A stretch of DNA of 64,000 nt from Deinococcus radiotolerans. GTDB lineage: Bacteria > Deinococcota > Deinococci > Deinococcales > Deinococcaceae. The notes beneath the pieces are model-generated. The model did no database searches, was not told where the DNA came from, and saw only the letters and a list, made by a program, of their open reading frames with translations. Position 1 is the stretch's first letter. Each line of letters starts with the position of its first letter. Positions 30,366 through 41,177 of this stretch are shown in pieces. The stretch lies in contig NZ_BMPE01000013.1 in NCBI RefSeq assembly GCF_014647435.1, positions 1 through 64,000 of the forward strand, given 5' to 3'. Position numbers and translations under genes: made by a program.

Positions 30366-32990
30366 TCAGTGGTCGCGCAGCCAGTCGATCAGGTCCTCGC
30401 CGGACAGGGGCGGCGTGATCGCGTAGCCCTGCGCGGCGTCGCAGCCCAATTCCCGCAGGATGCCCAGCTGATCGGCCGTTTCCACGCCCACTGCCACGAC
30501 CTTCAGGCCCAGGTTGTGCGCCAGGTCGATGGTGCCCTGCACCAGCGTCAGGGACTTCTCGTCGCCGGGCAGGCGGGCGGTCAGGGTGGGGTGCAGTTTC
30601 ACGGCGCTCAGCGGGAAGCGGGTCAGGGCGGCGAGGCTGCTGGCGCCGTCCCCGAAGTCGTCCACGCTCAGGCGCGCGCCCAGCGAGCGCAGCTGTTCCA
30701 GCAGCCCCAGCGTCTCCTGACTGTGGTCCAGCAGGCTGCCAGCACTCACCTCGATGTCGGGCGCTCCCTCGGCGGACAGCAGCGGCAGCAGGCGGCGCAG
30801 GCCCGCCGAGCGGCGCAGTTCCTCCAGGCTCAGGTTCACGCCCACCGACCAGTGCGCGTAGCGGTCCGGCAGCGCCGAGCGCACCGCCTGGCGGCCCAGC
30901 ACGGCCTCCTGCACCACCCACTCGCTGACGTGCGTGATGAGTTCGCTGCGGCTGGCCAGGTCCAGGAAGTGAGGCGGGCTGAGCAGCCCCAGGGTGGGGT
31001 GGTTCCAGCGCAGCAGCGCCTCGGCGGTGGTGGCGCGCCCATGCTTGAGGGACACGGCGGGCTGGTACAGCAGCGTGAACTGGTCGCGGTCCAGGGCGCT
31101 GCGCAGCGCCTCTTCCAGTTCGAACGCGCGGGCCACTTCCTCGCGCAGGGCCGGCTGGAACACGCTGCGCTGCGCGCGGCCCTGCCGCTTGGCGTGCTGC
31201 ATGGCGACCTCGGCGTTGGCGAGCACGTCGTCCCCGGTCGCGTCCGCCGGGCGCTCGGCGACGCCCAGCGCGGCCGTCAGCTGCACGTCCCGCTGACCGA
31301 TGCGCAGCGGGCTGTCCAGGATCGCTTCTGTGCGGTTCAGGGCGGCCGCCGCGCCCTGGTCGGGCAGGAACACCACGAAGGAGTCGTCGGCCAGCCGCGC
31401 GGACAGGCCGCCCGCCTCGCTGCTCAGGTCGTTCAGGCGGGCGGCCACCTGGATCAGCAGGCGGTCGCAGGCGGTGCGGCCCAGCGCGGCGTTCAGTTCG
31501 CTGAAGCCGTCCAGGTCCAGGCAGACGGCCGCGCCGCTCCCCCCGGCGCGGCTCAGGGCCTCGCGCATGCCGGTGCGGTTCATCAGGCCGGTCAGGGCGT
31601 CGTGGCGGGCGTCGTGGCGGATCTTGGCCTGCGCGCGGCGCAGCGCGGTCAGGTCACGCAGGGTCAGCAGGACGCTGCCGCGCGCGCCGCCCGCCTCGCC
31701 GCCCACGCCGGTGGCGCGCAGTTCCATCTGCCGGACCGTGCCGTCCGGGAGGGCCAGCAGGACCTCGCGGCGCATGGGCAGGCTGATGTCCTTCCAGTCG
31801 GGCAGGCTGATGGGTTCGCCCTCGGTGGTGAACAGCTTGACGCCCAGTTCATTCAGGACGCGCGTGACGGCCAGGCCCACCAGGCGGGCGGCGTCCACGC
31901 CGAGCAGGGTCGCGGCGCGTTCACTCACGAGTTGCGCGCGCCCGGCGTGGTCGACCAGGATGGTGGCGTCCTCGGAGAGGGACAGCACCTGGTTCATGAC
32001 GCCCAGCGGGGCGCGGCCGTCGCGGGTGCTGGCCTCGCCCTCGGCGACGAGCAGGCCGGGTTCGGAGGTGCGGCGCACGCGCAGGTTCAGGGTGCCGCCC
32101 CCGGCGAGTTCCACGTCGGCGCGGGCAGCTCCGCCGGTCGCGGCGAGCTGCACGAGGTCCCGCACGGCGTCGGAGGGCACGTCCGCGAAGCACGCCCAGG
32201 ACCACAGGGGCGCCCCCGTGGCGACCGGGGCGCCGGTCGGGAGGAGCGCCTGGAGGCCCCGGCTGGCCTGCAGGACCGCGCCGGAGCCGCCCAGCAGCGC
32301 GGCGGGCGCGTCGGTGTCCAGCAGCGCGCTGACGTGCGCGGCGCGGTCGTACTCGCCGGTGACGTCCTGAAGGGTCAGCATGACGCCCGCGCTCGCCGCG
32401 CCGAAGTAGGGCCGCGCCTCACCGCGCACCCACAGGGTCTGACCGTCCTGGATGATCTGCTCGTCCACCAGTCGCATCGAGCGGCCCGCACCCGCCTGCG
32501 TGAGCGCCTGCACGAGCGCCGGGCGGTCCTGGAACACGCTCTGGGCGGTGTGGCCCGTCACGTCCGACTCGGCCACGTTGAAGAGTTCCAGGAAGGGTCG
32601 ACTGACCCGGCGGAAGTGCAGGTCGCCGGTCAGCCACGCGGTGGCGATGGGCAGCTGGGTGATCAGCACCTCGGTCTCGCGCTGCATGCCGTCGGACCGG
32701 GCGGCCGCGAGGAGCAGGGTCAGGACCTGCACGGCTACGTCGGACACCGGGCCGTCTTCCTGCCACAGCAGGCCCAGCAGGGTGCCCTCGCGGGTCAGCC
32801 AGGTCATCTCGCCGCGCTCGAACCACTCGTCGGGCGGCACGAGGTCCATCCCGGCGGGCTGGGCCGGGGCGTCGGCACGGACGCTGAGGACCTCGTCCCC
32901 CAGGGTGGCGAGCAGGGTCGCGCGGGGCGTGTGGACGCGCATCAGGTCGCTCAGGGCCGACTGCACAGCGTTGAAGGTGGCGGGGGTCAC
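30366..32990 (-). CDS. PAS-GGDEF-EAL protein with degenerate catalytic motifs
   Basis: About 874 residues, cytoplasmic, no membrane segment seen. N-terminal sensor-like region and two or more PAS-like domains (about 110-400) precede a GGDEF domain whose signature is ADDSF instead of GGDEF, so cyclase activity is unlikely. The EAL domain keeps AEALLRWNHP and DDFGDGASSL, but KID-type and EGVE-type segments read KLHPTL and VGVETADQ. It may be a c-di-GMP receptor or an impaired phosphodiesterase. I use the GTG at 32990 with GAGGT eight bases upstream. The longer ORF adds 31 low-complexity residues. Confidence 0.82.
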   Translation of the reverse strand: MTPATFNAVQSALSDLMRVHTPRATLLATLGDEVLSVRADAPAQPAGMDLVPPDEWFERGEMTWLTREGTLLGLLWQEDGPVSDVAVQVLTLLLAAARSDGMQRETEVLITQLPIATAWLTGDLHFRRVSRPFLELFNVAESDVTGHTAQSVFQDRPALVQALTQAGAGRSMRLVDEQIIQDGQTLWVRGEARPYFGAASAGVMLTLQDVTGEYDRAAHVSALLDTDAPAALLGGSGAVLQASRGLQALLPTGAPVATGAPLWSWACFADVPSDAVRDLVQLAATGGAARADVELAGGGTLNLRVRRTSEPGLLVAEGEASTRDGRAPLGVMNQVLSLSEDATILVDHAGRAQLVSERAATLLGVDAARLVGLAVTRVLNELGVKLFTTEGEPISLPDWKDISLPMRREVLLALPDGTVRQMELRATGVGGEAGGARGSVLLTLRDLTALRRAQAKIRHDARHDALTGLMNRTGMREALSRAGGSGAAVCLDLDGFSELNAALGRTACDRLLIQVAARLNDLSSEAGGLSARLADDSFVVFLPDQGAAAALNRTEAILDSPLRIGQRDVQLTAALGVAERPADATGDDVLANAEVAMQHAKRQGRAQRSVFQPALREEVARAFELEEALRSALDRDQFTLLYQPAVSLKHGRATTAEALLRWNHPTLGLLSPPHFLDLASRSELITHVSEWVVQEAVLGRQAVRSALPDRYAHWSVGVNLSLEELRRSAGLRRLLPLLSAEGAPDIEVSAGSLLDHSQETLGLLEQLRSLGARLSVDDFGDGASSLAALTRFPLSAVKLHPTLTARLPGDEKSLTLVQGTIDLAHNLGLKVVAVGVETADQLGILRELGCDAAQGYAITPPLSGEDLIDWLRDH

Positions 32991-33151
32991 AATGAGGTAC
33001 CTCGAACCAGCGGGGAGGGGGCGGGGGGAAGGGGCCGGCACATACTCCCGGCATCCTGACATCCGGACTCTTACCGTCATCATTCACCATCTCCGGTCGC
33101 CGCGCGGGTCTTTTTGCCGCGTCCCCCCGGCCGGGATTTATCCTGGGAGGC

Positions 33152-33843
33152 ATGACCAAGCTCTCAACCCTGATCGCCCAGGCCCGCGGCGGCCGCGTGA
33201 TCCGCACGCCCTTCCAGGATGGCGACGACATTGACCGGCGCCAGCTGAACGACCCCGAGGTGCGCCACAAGATCGCCGGAGGCTTCCCCGACGCCCGGCG
33301 CGTGGTGCTGACCCTGCACCCGCAGCACATTCCCGAAGTGGACAGCGGCGTGACCGTGTACCGCGTCACGCCCCACGAGGGCGGCCCGGTGTGGGACGCG
33401 CAGGACTTCGCGGTGCAGCTCAGGCGGCTGGGCCTTGATGAGGCGCAGCTGGGCGACCTGCGCGAGGACCGCGGCGGCTTCCTGATCGCCGCGACCGGCA
33501 AGGCCGCGCAGGCCATTGCGGACCTGACCAGCCTGGGCGGCCGCGACCTGGACGTCGAGACGGTCGGCGAGAGCGCCGGCAAGAGCAGCAAGGTCCGCGA
33601 GGTCGTGGTGCCCAGCATGCGCGTGGACGTGGTGGGCGCCAAGGGCTTCGGCGTGAGCCGCGCGTACTTCCAACAGGGCATCGACGGCGGCAAGGTCCGC
33701 CTGAACGGCCAGCCCGCCCGCGCCAGCAGCGAGATCCGCGAGGGCGACAGCCTCGCCGCCGACGGCCTGGGCCGCATTGACTTCAAACGCGTGGTGAACG
33801 AGACGCGGCGCGGCAACTACAAGGTCGAACTCGACGTCCACCG

Positions 33844-33847
<4 letters not shown>
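33152..33847 (+). CDS. S4-domain RNA-binding protein, YlmH-like
   Basis: A 231-residue protein with a C-terminal S4 RNA-binding domain (GVSRAYFQQGIDGGKVRLNG, then EIREGDSLAADGLGRI) and an N-terminal region like the YlmH group. S4 proteins of this kind act on ribosomes or RNA. In other bacteria YlmH is linked to cell division or ribosome rescue. The start has both TATCCT seven bases away and GGGAGG overlapping. Its stop overlaps the next gene's ATG (ATGA), so they are coupled. Confidence 0.85.
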
Positions 33848-34851
<1,004 letters not shown>

Positions 34852-34935
34852 GAGGCTGTCAGAGGACCAGATGAAACAAGACAGGTCCGCGCCGATGGTG
34901 CAGCGGGCATGTTCCCGTGCCGGTCACGCGCGCAC

Positions 34936-34949
34936 CTAACGCCCGTTTG
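34936..34949. promoter_or_regulatory. TetR-type operator upstream of carboxylase gene
   Basis: CTAACGCCCGTTTG, an inverted repeat with half sites AACG/CGTT around CC. It lies two bases before the -10 box TAGCAT of the carboxylase gene, so a bound protein would block the promoter. The same motif occurs before the tetR gene at 44360-44373. As I recall, it matches the 14-base consensus CNAACGNNCGTTNG published for Thermus PaaR. Confidence 0.6.
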
Positions 34950-34951
34950 GG

Positions 34952-34957
34952 TAGCAT
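34952..34957 (+). promoter_or_regulatory. -10 box of the carboxylase gene
   Basis: TAGCAT, then GCGCGC, then ATG: the start codon is the predicted transcription start, so the mRNA is leaderless. Confidence 0.6.
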
Positions 34958-34963
34958 GCGCGC

Positions 34964-36526
<1,563 letters not shown>

Positions 36527-36632
36527 GTGGAGTGCAGACGGTGGTGAGTGGCGTGGGGCCAGCGTCCCCTCCAGTCACCACTTCCTACGTTCGGTTACCG
36601 TCGCACCCGGCCCGCCCGCCTAGACTGCCCTC

Positions 36633-37085
36633 ATGACTGACAAGCCGTTCGTGAAACCGTCGGATGCGGAGCTGCGGGAGCGGCTGACGCCCGCGCAGTA
36701 CAGCGTGACCCAGCACGAGGGCACCGAGCGGGCCTTCACTGGGGAATACTGGGATCACACGGAAGAAGGCATTTACGTGGACATCGTGAGTGGCGAGCCG
36801 CTGTTCTCCAGCCTGGACAAGTATGACGCGGGCTGCGGGTGGCCCAGCTTCACGCGGCCCATTCCCAGCGTGGCCCTGACGGAGAACACGGATTACAAGA
36901 TCGGGTACGCGCGCACCGAGGTCCGGTCGGCGGGGGCGGATTCGCACCTGGGGCACGTGTTCCCGGACGGCCCGCGTGAGCATGGGGGGCTGCGGTACTG
37001 CATCAACTCGGCGGCGCTGCGGTTCGTGCCGGTGTCGGAACTGGACGCGCAGGGGTACGGCGAGTTCCGGGCGCTGTTCGGGTGA
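36633..37085 (+). CDS. msrB: Peptide methionine (R)-S-oxide reductase
   Basis: MsrB, 150 residues, repairs oxidised methionine in proteins. [22 protein letters not shown] and [11 protein letters not shown] are present, the last with the catalytic cysteine. The usual zinc-binding CxxC pairs are absent, as in the zinc-free MsrB subclass. Start ATG lies six bases after TAGACT, a leaderless arrangement. It probably contributes to oxidative stress resistance. It is followed by a terminator hairpin. Confidence 0.96.
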   Translation: MTDKPFVKPSDAELRERLTPAQYSVTQHEGTERAFTGEYWDHTEEGIYVDIVSGEPLFSSLDKYDAGCGWPSFTRPIPSVALTENTDYKIGYARTEVRSAGADSHLGHVFPDGPREHGGLRYCINSAALRFVPVSELDAQGYGEFRALFG

Positions 37086-37099
37086 ACGGCAAGGATTGA

Positions 37100-37125
37100 G
37101 GGGGAGGCCGGTCGCAGCCTCCCCC
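37100..37125. terminator. Hairpin between msrB and CAP-domain gene
   Basis: GGGGGAGGC/GCCTCCCCC, a 9-bp stem with an 8-base loop, between two convergent genes. Confidence 0.75.
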
Positions 37126-37141
37126 TCCCCCGTTCTGATCG

Positions 37142-37942
37142 TCAGCGGGCGCCGAAGTCCTGCACCCAGTAGTGCTTGTAGGTGCTGGTGCCCGCGTAGG
37201 CGTACCCGACGCCGAGTTCCTTGAAGCTGGGGTTCATGATGTTCCGGCAGTGCCCCTCGCTCTTCAGCCAGCCGTCCACGACGGCCTGGGGGGTGGTCTG
37301 CCCGGCGGCGATGTTCTCGCCGATGGTGCGGTAGGGGGTGTACCCGGCGTTCGTGATGCGCTGCGAGAAGGTCCGGCCGTCCTTGCTGGTGTGGCTGAAG
37401 TAGTTCTGGGTGGCCATGTCGGTCGCGTGGCCCTGCGCGGCCTGCGCGAGCGGCGCGTTCCAGGTGAGGGCGGGCGCGGCGGGGTAGCTGGTCGTTCCAC
37501 AGGTGCGGGCCACGGCGCGCGCGGCGTTCGTGAGGTCCAGCACCTGCTGCGCGAAGGTGCTGGGTGTGGGGGCAGGCGCACTGACTGCCGCAACCGTGAT
37601 GGGGAAGTCGAGGTACGCGCCGGGATTCGTGGCGAGCGTGGCGCGCACAGTGACGCTCCCTGCGGCAACGGCGCTGACGAGTCCGGTCTGCATGACGGTG
37701 GCCACGGCGGCGTTGCTGGTCGTCCACTTGAGCTGGCCGGGCTGGGCGGGTTGACCGTTCACGGTGACGTTCAGTTGCAGGGTCTGCCCAGCGATGAGCG
37801 AGATGGGTGTGGCCACGGCCTGCGCTGCCAGGTGCACGGGCGGTTCTGTAGGGACGGGGGCTGAAGCGGGGGTGCTGCTACAGGCGGCGAGGGTGACGGT
37901 AAGCAGCGCAGCGGCGCCGCCACGCAGAAGCGCAGGGAACAT
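37142..37942 (-). CDS. Lipoprotein with Ig-like and CAP/SCP domains
   Basis: 266 residues. A lipobox signal (LLTVTLAACSS) indicates a lipoprotein processed by Lgt. Residues about 45-120 look like a bacterial Ig-like (BIg_2) domain (WTTSNAAVATVMQTGLVSAV). The C-terminal CAP/SCP domain contains NAARAVARTCG, WNAPLAQAAQGHATDM, FSHTSKDGRTF and GENIAAGQ. CAP-domain proteins are secreted and of unknown bacterial role. The start lies six bases after TTTAAT, leaderless style. The upstream 37943-38110 stretch holds only promoter sequence. Confidence 0.88.
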   Translation of the reverse strand: MFPALLRGGAAALLTVTLAACSSTPASAPVPTEPPVHLAAQAVATPISLIAGQTLQLNVTVNGQPAQPGQLKWTTSNAAVATVMQTGLVSAVAAGSVTVRATLATNPGAYLDFPITVAAVSAPAPTPSTFAQQVLDLTNAARAVARTCGTTSYPAAPALTWNAPLAQAAQGHATDMATQNYFSHTSKDGRTFSQRITNAGYTPYRTIGENIAAGQTTPQAVVDGWLKSEGHCRNIMNPSFKELGVGYAYAGTSTYKHYWVQDFGAR

Positions 37943-38110
37943 GCAGTCATTAAAGCGCCTTCAAGGTCAGATGAAGATGAGGTGAACATGCTCATTTCTC
38001 ATGCCGGACCGCAGGTCGTCCCAGACGCCAATCCGGACGGAACCAACGCTAAGCCACGCGGCCCGCGGCTCACACGATTGACATGCGGGACCGCGTCAAC
38101 GCGGAGAACT

Positions 38111-38779
38111 TCACAGGTGAAGCAGGGAGTAGTGAACCATTTCACCCATATCAGGGTCATCACTCTCATCTGCCGTGGCGGACCAGTTCATCTCACCCCC
38201 CAACTCTGAGGCCGCTCGCCTCAGGGCCCCCTCAACCGCCGGATCAGCCGCCCCCCACAGGTGCGCCGCCCCGCCCGCAGGTCGCGCCTGCCACAGCAGT
38301 GCCCCCACCACCTCGCCGACCCGGTACGCGCTGAGCGGCACGAAATCCCGGCGGCCATCCAGCCGCGCCGCGAGCTGCCGCGCCAGCCCGGGCCCCCAGC
38401 CCGGCGTGCCGTGCACACGCGCCAGCGCTTCCGCCCACGGCCCCAGGTGCAGGCGCGACACCTGCTCGACGGCCACCCCCTCCCCCACCGCACCCCGTGC
38501 GGACGCTCCGTGGGTCACATGCACGCGCGCCACCTCCCGCCCCGGCAGGGTCAGCAGCGGCCCGGCGGTCGCCACGAGCGGCGGCGCGCCCTGCCCCTCG
38601 TGCCAGTCCAGCACCGCCGCCACGTCCACCCCGCTGATGTCCGCCGGGAGGAACGTCGCGTTCAGCGCCAGCACGTTCACGCCCGGCGTGAGCAGCGTCA
38701 CCACGCCCCCCTGCTCGCGCTGCACTGCCGACAGCGGCGCGTGAAAATCCAGCAGGTCAGTCAGGACGCGGGGCAGCAT
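38111..38779 (-). CDS. Hypothetical protein, possibly N-acetyltransferase-like
   Basis: 222 residues, no signal peptide or clear membrane segment. Segments such as VVTLLTPGVNVLALNATFLP and AAHLWGAADPAVEGALRRAA suggest an alpha/beta fold with a GNAT-like ending, but I cannot confirm this. The start is well supported by TAGGCT six bases upstream of ATG. It is divergent from the flavin-reductase-like gene, with 43 bases between starts. Confidence 0.65.
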   Translation of the reverse strand: MLPRVLTDLLDFHAPLSAVQREQGGVVTLLTPGVNVLALNATFLPADISGVDVAAVLDWHEGQGAPPLVATAGPLLTLPGREVARVHVTHGASARGAVGEGVAVEQVSRLHLGPWAEALARVHGTPGWGPGLARQLAARLDGRRDFVPLSAYRVGEVVGALLWQARPAGGAAHLWGAADPAVEGALRRAASELGGEMNWSATADESDDPDMGEMVHYSLLHL

Positions 38780-38822
38780 CCGCCCAGCCTACCGCCTGCT
38801 CCGCGCGGCACAATGGGCGGAC

Positions 38823-39356
38823 ATGCTGCGCGCCACCACCGACCGATTCTTCGGGTACTACCCCGGTACCGTCGCCCTGATCACCGCCGCTCACGCCGGG
38901 CAGCGCAACGTCATGGCCGCCGGGTGGCACACCGCCCTGAGCGCCACGCCGCCCCTGTACGGCGTCGCCGTCGGGCCGGAACGGGCCACGCACGCCCTGA
39001 TCGGCCAGAGCGGCACCTTCGGCGTGAACTTCCTGCCGCTGGCACAGGCGGACGCCGTGCAGGGCGCGGGCCTGCACAGCCTGCACGGCGGCGTGGACAA
39101 GCACGCCCTGCTGCATCTGGACACCCTGCCGGGGCAGCCGCTGGCGCTGCGCGGCGCGTACCTGCACTACACCTGCCGCGTCAGCGCCGTCACGCCCACC
39201 GGCGACCACGACCTGTTCGTCGGCGAGGTCGTGGGCGTGCACTTCGACCCGGACGCCTACGACGCCGCGGGCCTCCTCACGGCGCCGCCCGCCATCTATC
39301 TGGGCCGCAGCATGTACACCACCACCGCCCCCGAACGGGCGGAACGTGGCCGCTGA
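38823..39356 (+). CDS. Flavin reductase-like FMN-binding protein
   Basis: A 177-residue split-barrel protein of the flavin reductase/DIM6 group. GTVALITAAHAGQRNVMAAGW and SGTFGVNFLPLAQAD match the flavin-binding pattern. It probably binds FMN and reduces flavin with NAD(P)H. A second, longer member occurs at 54916. CACAAT lies eight bases before the ATG. Confidence 0.8.
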   Translation: MLRATTDRFFGYYPGTVALITAAHAGQRNVMAAGWHTALSATPPLYGVAVGPERATHALIGQSGTFGVNFLPLAQADAVQGAGLHSLHGGVDKHALLHLDTLPGQPLALRGAYLHYTCRVSAVTPTGDHDLFVGEVVGVHFDPDAYDAAGLLTAPPAIYLGRSMYTTTAPERAERGR

Positions 39357-39359
39357 CCT

Positions 39360-39701
39360 TCAGTCCGCCTGTAGGCCGTAGATTTCCAGGAAGCGGCGGG
39401 TGCGGGCGTTCAGGGTGGGCAGGGGCGCGACCTCGCCGCACACCCAGTCGGGCTGGTAGTTGCGGCACACGCTGGGGCGCGTGGCGTAGGTGGCGCACAG
39501 GTGCCCGCAGCCCTGGTCGGGTCCCAGGTGCGTGCAGGGCACGCCGAGGGGCTTGTTCAGGGCGTGGATGTCGGGCGCAGCGCAGCAGGCCCCGCAGGCC
39601 GTGCAGTCGGTCGTGATGGGACTGCGGGGCGCGTGGTCCTGGGGGAGCGTGAAGCGGGCCAGCTCCTGACCAATCAGCCGGAGTGGCCCGCTGGTCCTCA
39701 T
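39360..39701 (-). CDS. YkgJ-family cysteine cluster protein
   Basis: 113 residues. CTACGACCAAPDI near residue 33, then CTHL, GCGHLC and ATRPSVCRNYQP form the cysteine-rich metal-binding pattern of the YkgJ/UPF0153 family, which binds zinc or iron-sulfur. Molecular function is unknown. The ATG overlaps the hisC stop codon (ATGA), so it is translated with hisC. Confidence 0.88.
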   Translation of the reverse strand: MRTSGPLRLIGQELARFTLPQDHAPRSPITTDCTACGACCAAPDIHALNKPLGVPCTHLGPDQGCGHLCATYATRPSVCRNYQPDWVCGEVAPLPTLNARTRRFLEIYGLQAD

Positions 39702-40774
39702 TTCAGGTCGGCCAGTGCGGCAATCAGGGCGTCGTTCTCGGCGGGGGTGCCGATGGCGACGCGCAGGCAGCCGGTCAGGCCGGGCAGGCTGTCCTGGCGG
39801 CGCACGACGATGCCGTGGTTCAGGAGGTGGGTGTACGCGGCGCCTGCGTCGGGGGTGCGCAGCAGGAAGAAGTTCGCCTGGCTGGGGAGCGCCTGGCAGG
39901 TGGGGTGGCCTTGCAGGGCGCTCAGGACCCGCTGGCGTTCCTGCACGCCTTCCTGCACGCGGTCGTGCACGTACTGGGGCTGTTCCAGGGCGACTTCCAG
40001 CGCGGCCTGCGCGAGGGTGCTGACGTTGAATGCGGGCACGAGTTTCTGGAGTTGCCCGGCGAGTTCGGGGGTGGCCAGCGCGTACCCGAGGCGCAGGCCG
40101 GCGAGGCCCCAGGCTTTGCTGAAGGTGCGCAGGCTCAGGCGGTTGCTGCCCGCGCGCACGAGGTCCTTGTGGTCGGTGTGGCTGTACTGGTGGTACGCCT
40201 CGTCGAGCACGACGACCCAGTCTGCGGCGGCGTCCACGAGGTCGCGGATGGCGGCGTCCGCGTCGACGTGCCCGGTGGGGGCGTGCGGCTGGGTGATGTA
40301 CAGCACGCCGGGCTGGTGGCGTTTCAGTTCGGCTTTCAGCGCCTCGGTGGGCAGGCTGAAGTCGGGGTTCAGGGGCACCTGCACGAGGTTCGCGCCGAGC
40401 AACTGGGCTTCCAGGGTGTACACGCTGAAGGTGGGGCTGACGGTCAGGACGGTCTGTGAGATGCCGGCCAGTTCGGTCAGGAGTTTGATCAGGACGTTGC
40501 TGCCGGGCGTGACGACCACGCCGCGCTCGTCCCAGTTCTCAAACGCGGCGATGCGGCGGCGCAGTTCGTCGGCGTGCAGGTCCGGGTACCGGTTCCAGGG
40601 GCGCGCGGCCATGCGGCGCAGCGCCTCGGTTTTCAGGGCTTCGGGGAAGTCGTAGGGGTTCTCGTTCTGGTCGAGTTTGATGGGCACGTCCAGCGGCGTG
40701 AACGGGTACGCGGGGACGTCGCGTACGGCGGCGCGCACCCCGGCGGGCGCGGCGGCAAGAGGCTCGGTGGTCAT
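39698..40774 (-). CDS. hisC: Histidinol-phosphate aminotransferase
   Basis: HisC, 358 residues, PLP-dependent aminotransferase of histidine biosynthesis. KLDQNENPYDFP near residue 33, VVTPGSNVLIK and RTFSKAWGLAGLRLGY (with the PLP lysine) are typical. Other aminotransferases of the same fold cannot be excluded. The -10-like TAGAAC lies seven bases before the ATG. It is followed by a YkgJ-type protein in an ATGA overlap. Confidence 0.9.
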   Translation of the reverse strand: MTTEPLAAAPAGVRAAVRDVPAYPFTPLDVPIKLDQNENPYDFPEALKTEALRRMAARPWNRYPDLHADELRRRIAAFENWDERGVVVTPGSNVLIKLLTELAGISQTVLTVSPTFSVYTLEAQLLGANLVQVPLNPDFSLPTEALKAELKRHQPGVLYITQPHAPTGHVDADAAIRDLVDAAADWVVVLDEAYHQYSHTDHKDLVRAGSNRLSLRTFSKAWGLAGLRLGYALATPELAGQLQKLVPAFNVSTLAQAALEVALEQPQYVHDRVQEGVQERQRVLSALQGHPTCQALPSQANFFLLRTPDAGAAYTHLLNHGIVVRRQDSLPGLTGCLRVAIGTPAENDALIAALADLK

Positions 40775-40876
40775 ACCGCCCGTTCTACCACCCGCGCGTG
40801 AACGCCCGTCCAGTGATCCGGAATCGGGCCGCTCCGGGCCGGTGGGCGCTGGGACCTGCCGCCCGCCTGTGCCACC

Positions 40877-41056
40877 TCAGGGGAGCGAGTCAGGGCGTGG
40901 GGGCGTCTGCGCTTCGAGCCATTCGAGCAGTTCCAGCGGGGAGTGGAAGGTGCGGGGCGGGGTGGGCGCGTCCGGCCGCGGCGGGTCGAGGGGCGTCAGG
41001 TGGGCCTGCCAGTGGGGGGTGTGCTGGACGCGCAGGGCGTAGTGGCGGTCGGTCAT
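40877..41056 (-). CDS. Small protein of 59 residues, function unknown
   Basis: A small ORF that is easy to overlook. It starts at ATG 41056 and ends at TGA 40877. GGAGG lies six bases before the start. Translation has MTDRHYALRVQHTP at the N-terminus and TFHSPLELLEWLEAQ near the C-terminus, with an aromatic/leucine amphipathic helix. It is divergent from the large BTAD regulator, 88 bases away start to uORF. The strong ribosome binding site and sensible composition support it. No family is assigned. Confidence 0.65.
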   Translation of the reverse strand: MTDRHYALRVQHTPHWQAHLTPLDPPRPDAPTPPRTFHSPLELLEWLEAQTPPRPDSLP

Positions 41057-41132
41057 GGGGGGCCTCCGCGCTCAGGGTGACGCGCGGGGCGTTGCAGTGA
41101 CGTTTCGGCGGGTGGGGCGGGCCCGGGCTTTC

Positions 41133-41138
41133 TATACT
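41133..41138 (+). promoter_or_regulatory. -10 box for the BTAD regulator leader ORF
   Basis: TATACT followed by six bases and GTG 41145. The predicted transcript begins on this GTG, not at the regulator start. Confidence 0.5.
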
Positions 41139-41144
41139 GACCGG

Positions 41145-41177
41145 GTGATCTGTCCCTGGAACGGCGCGTGTCGGTGA
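41145..41177 (+). CDS. Possible 10-codon leaderless leader ORF
   Basis: GTG 41145 lies exactly six bases after TATACT. It encodes MICPWNGACR and stops at 41175-41177, overlapping the start of the regulator ORF at 41168 in another frame. Such a short overlapping ORF could control translation of the regulator by termination-reinitiation. It may also be a chance frame. I cannot tell without data. Confidence 0.35.
   Translation: MICPWNGACR

Noticed and set aside
37982..38209. 75-codon plus-strand ORF
   Set aside because: Overlaps the end of the opposite gene and has no ribosome binding site or box at leaderless spacing.
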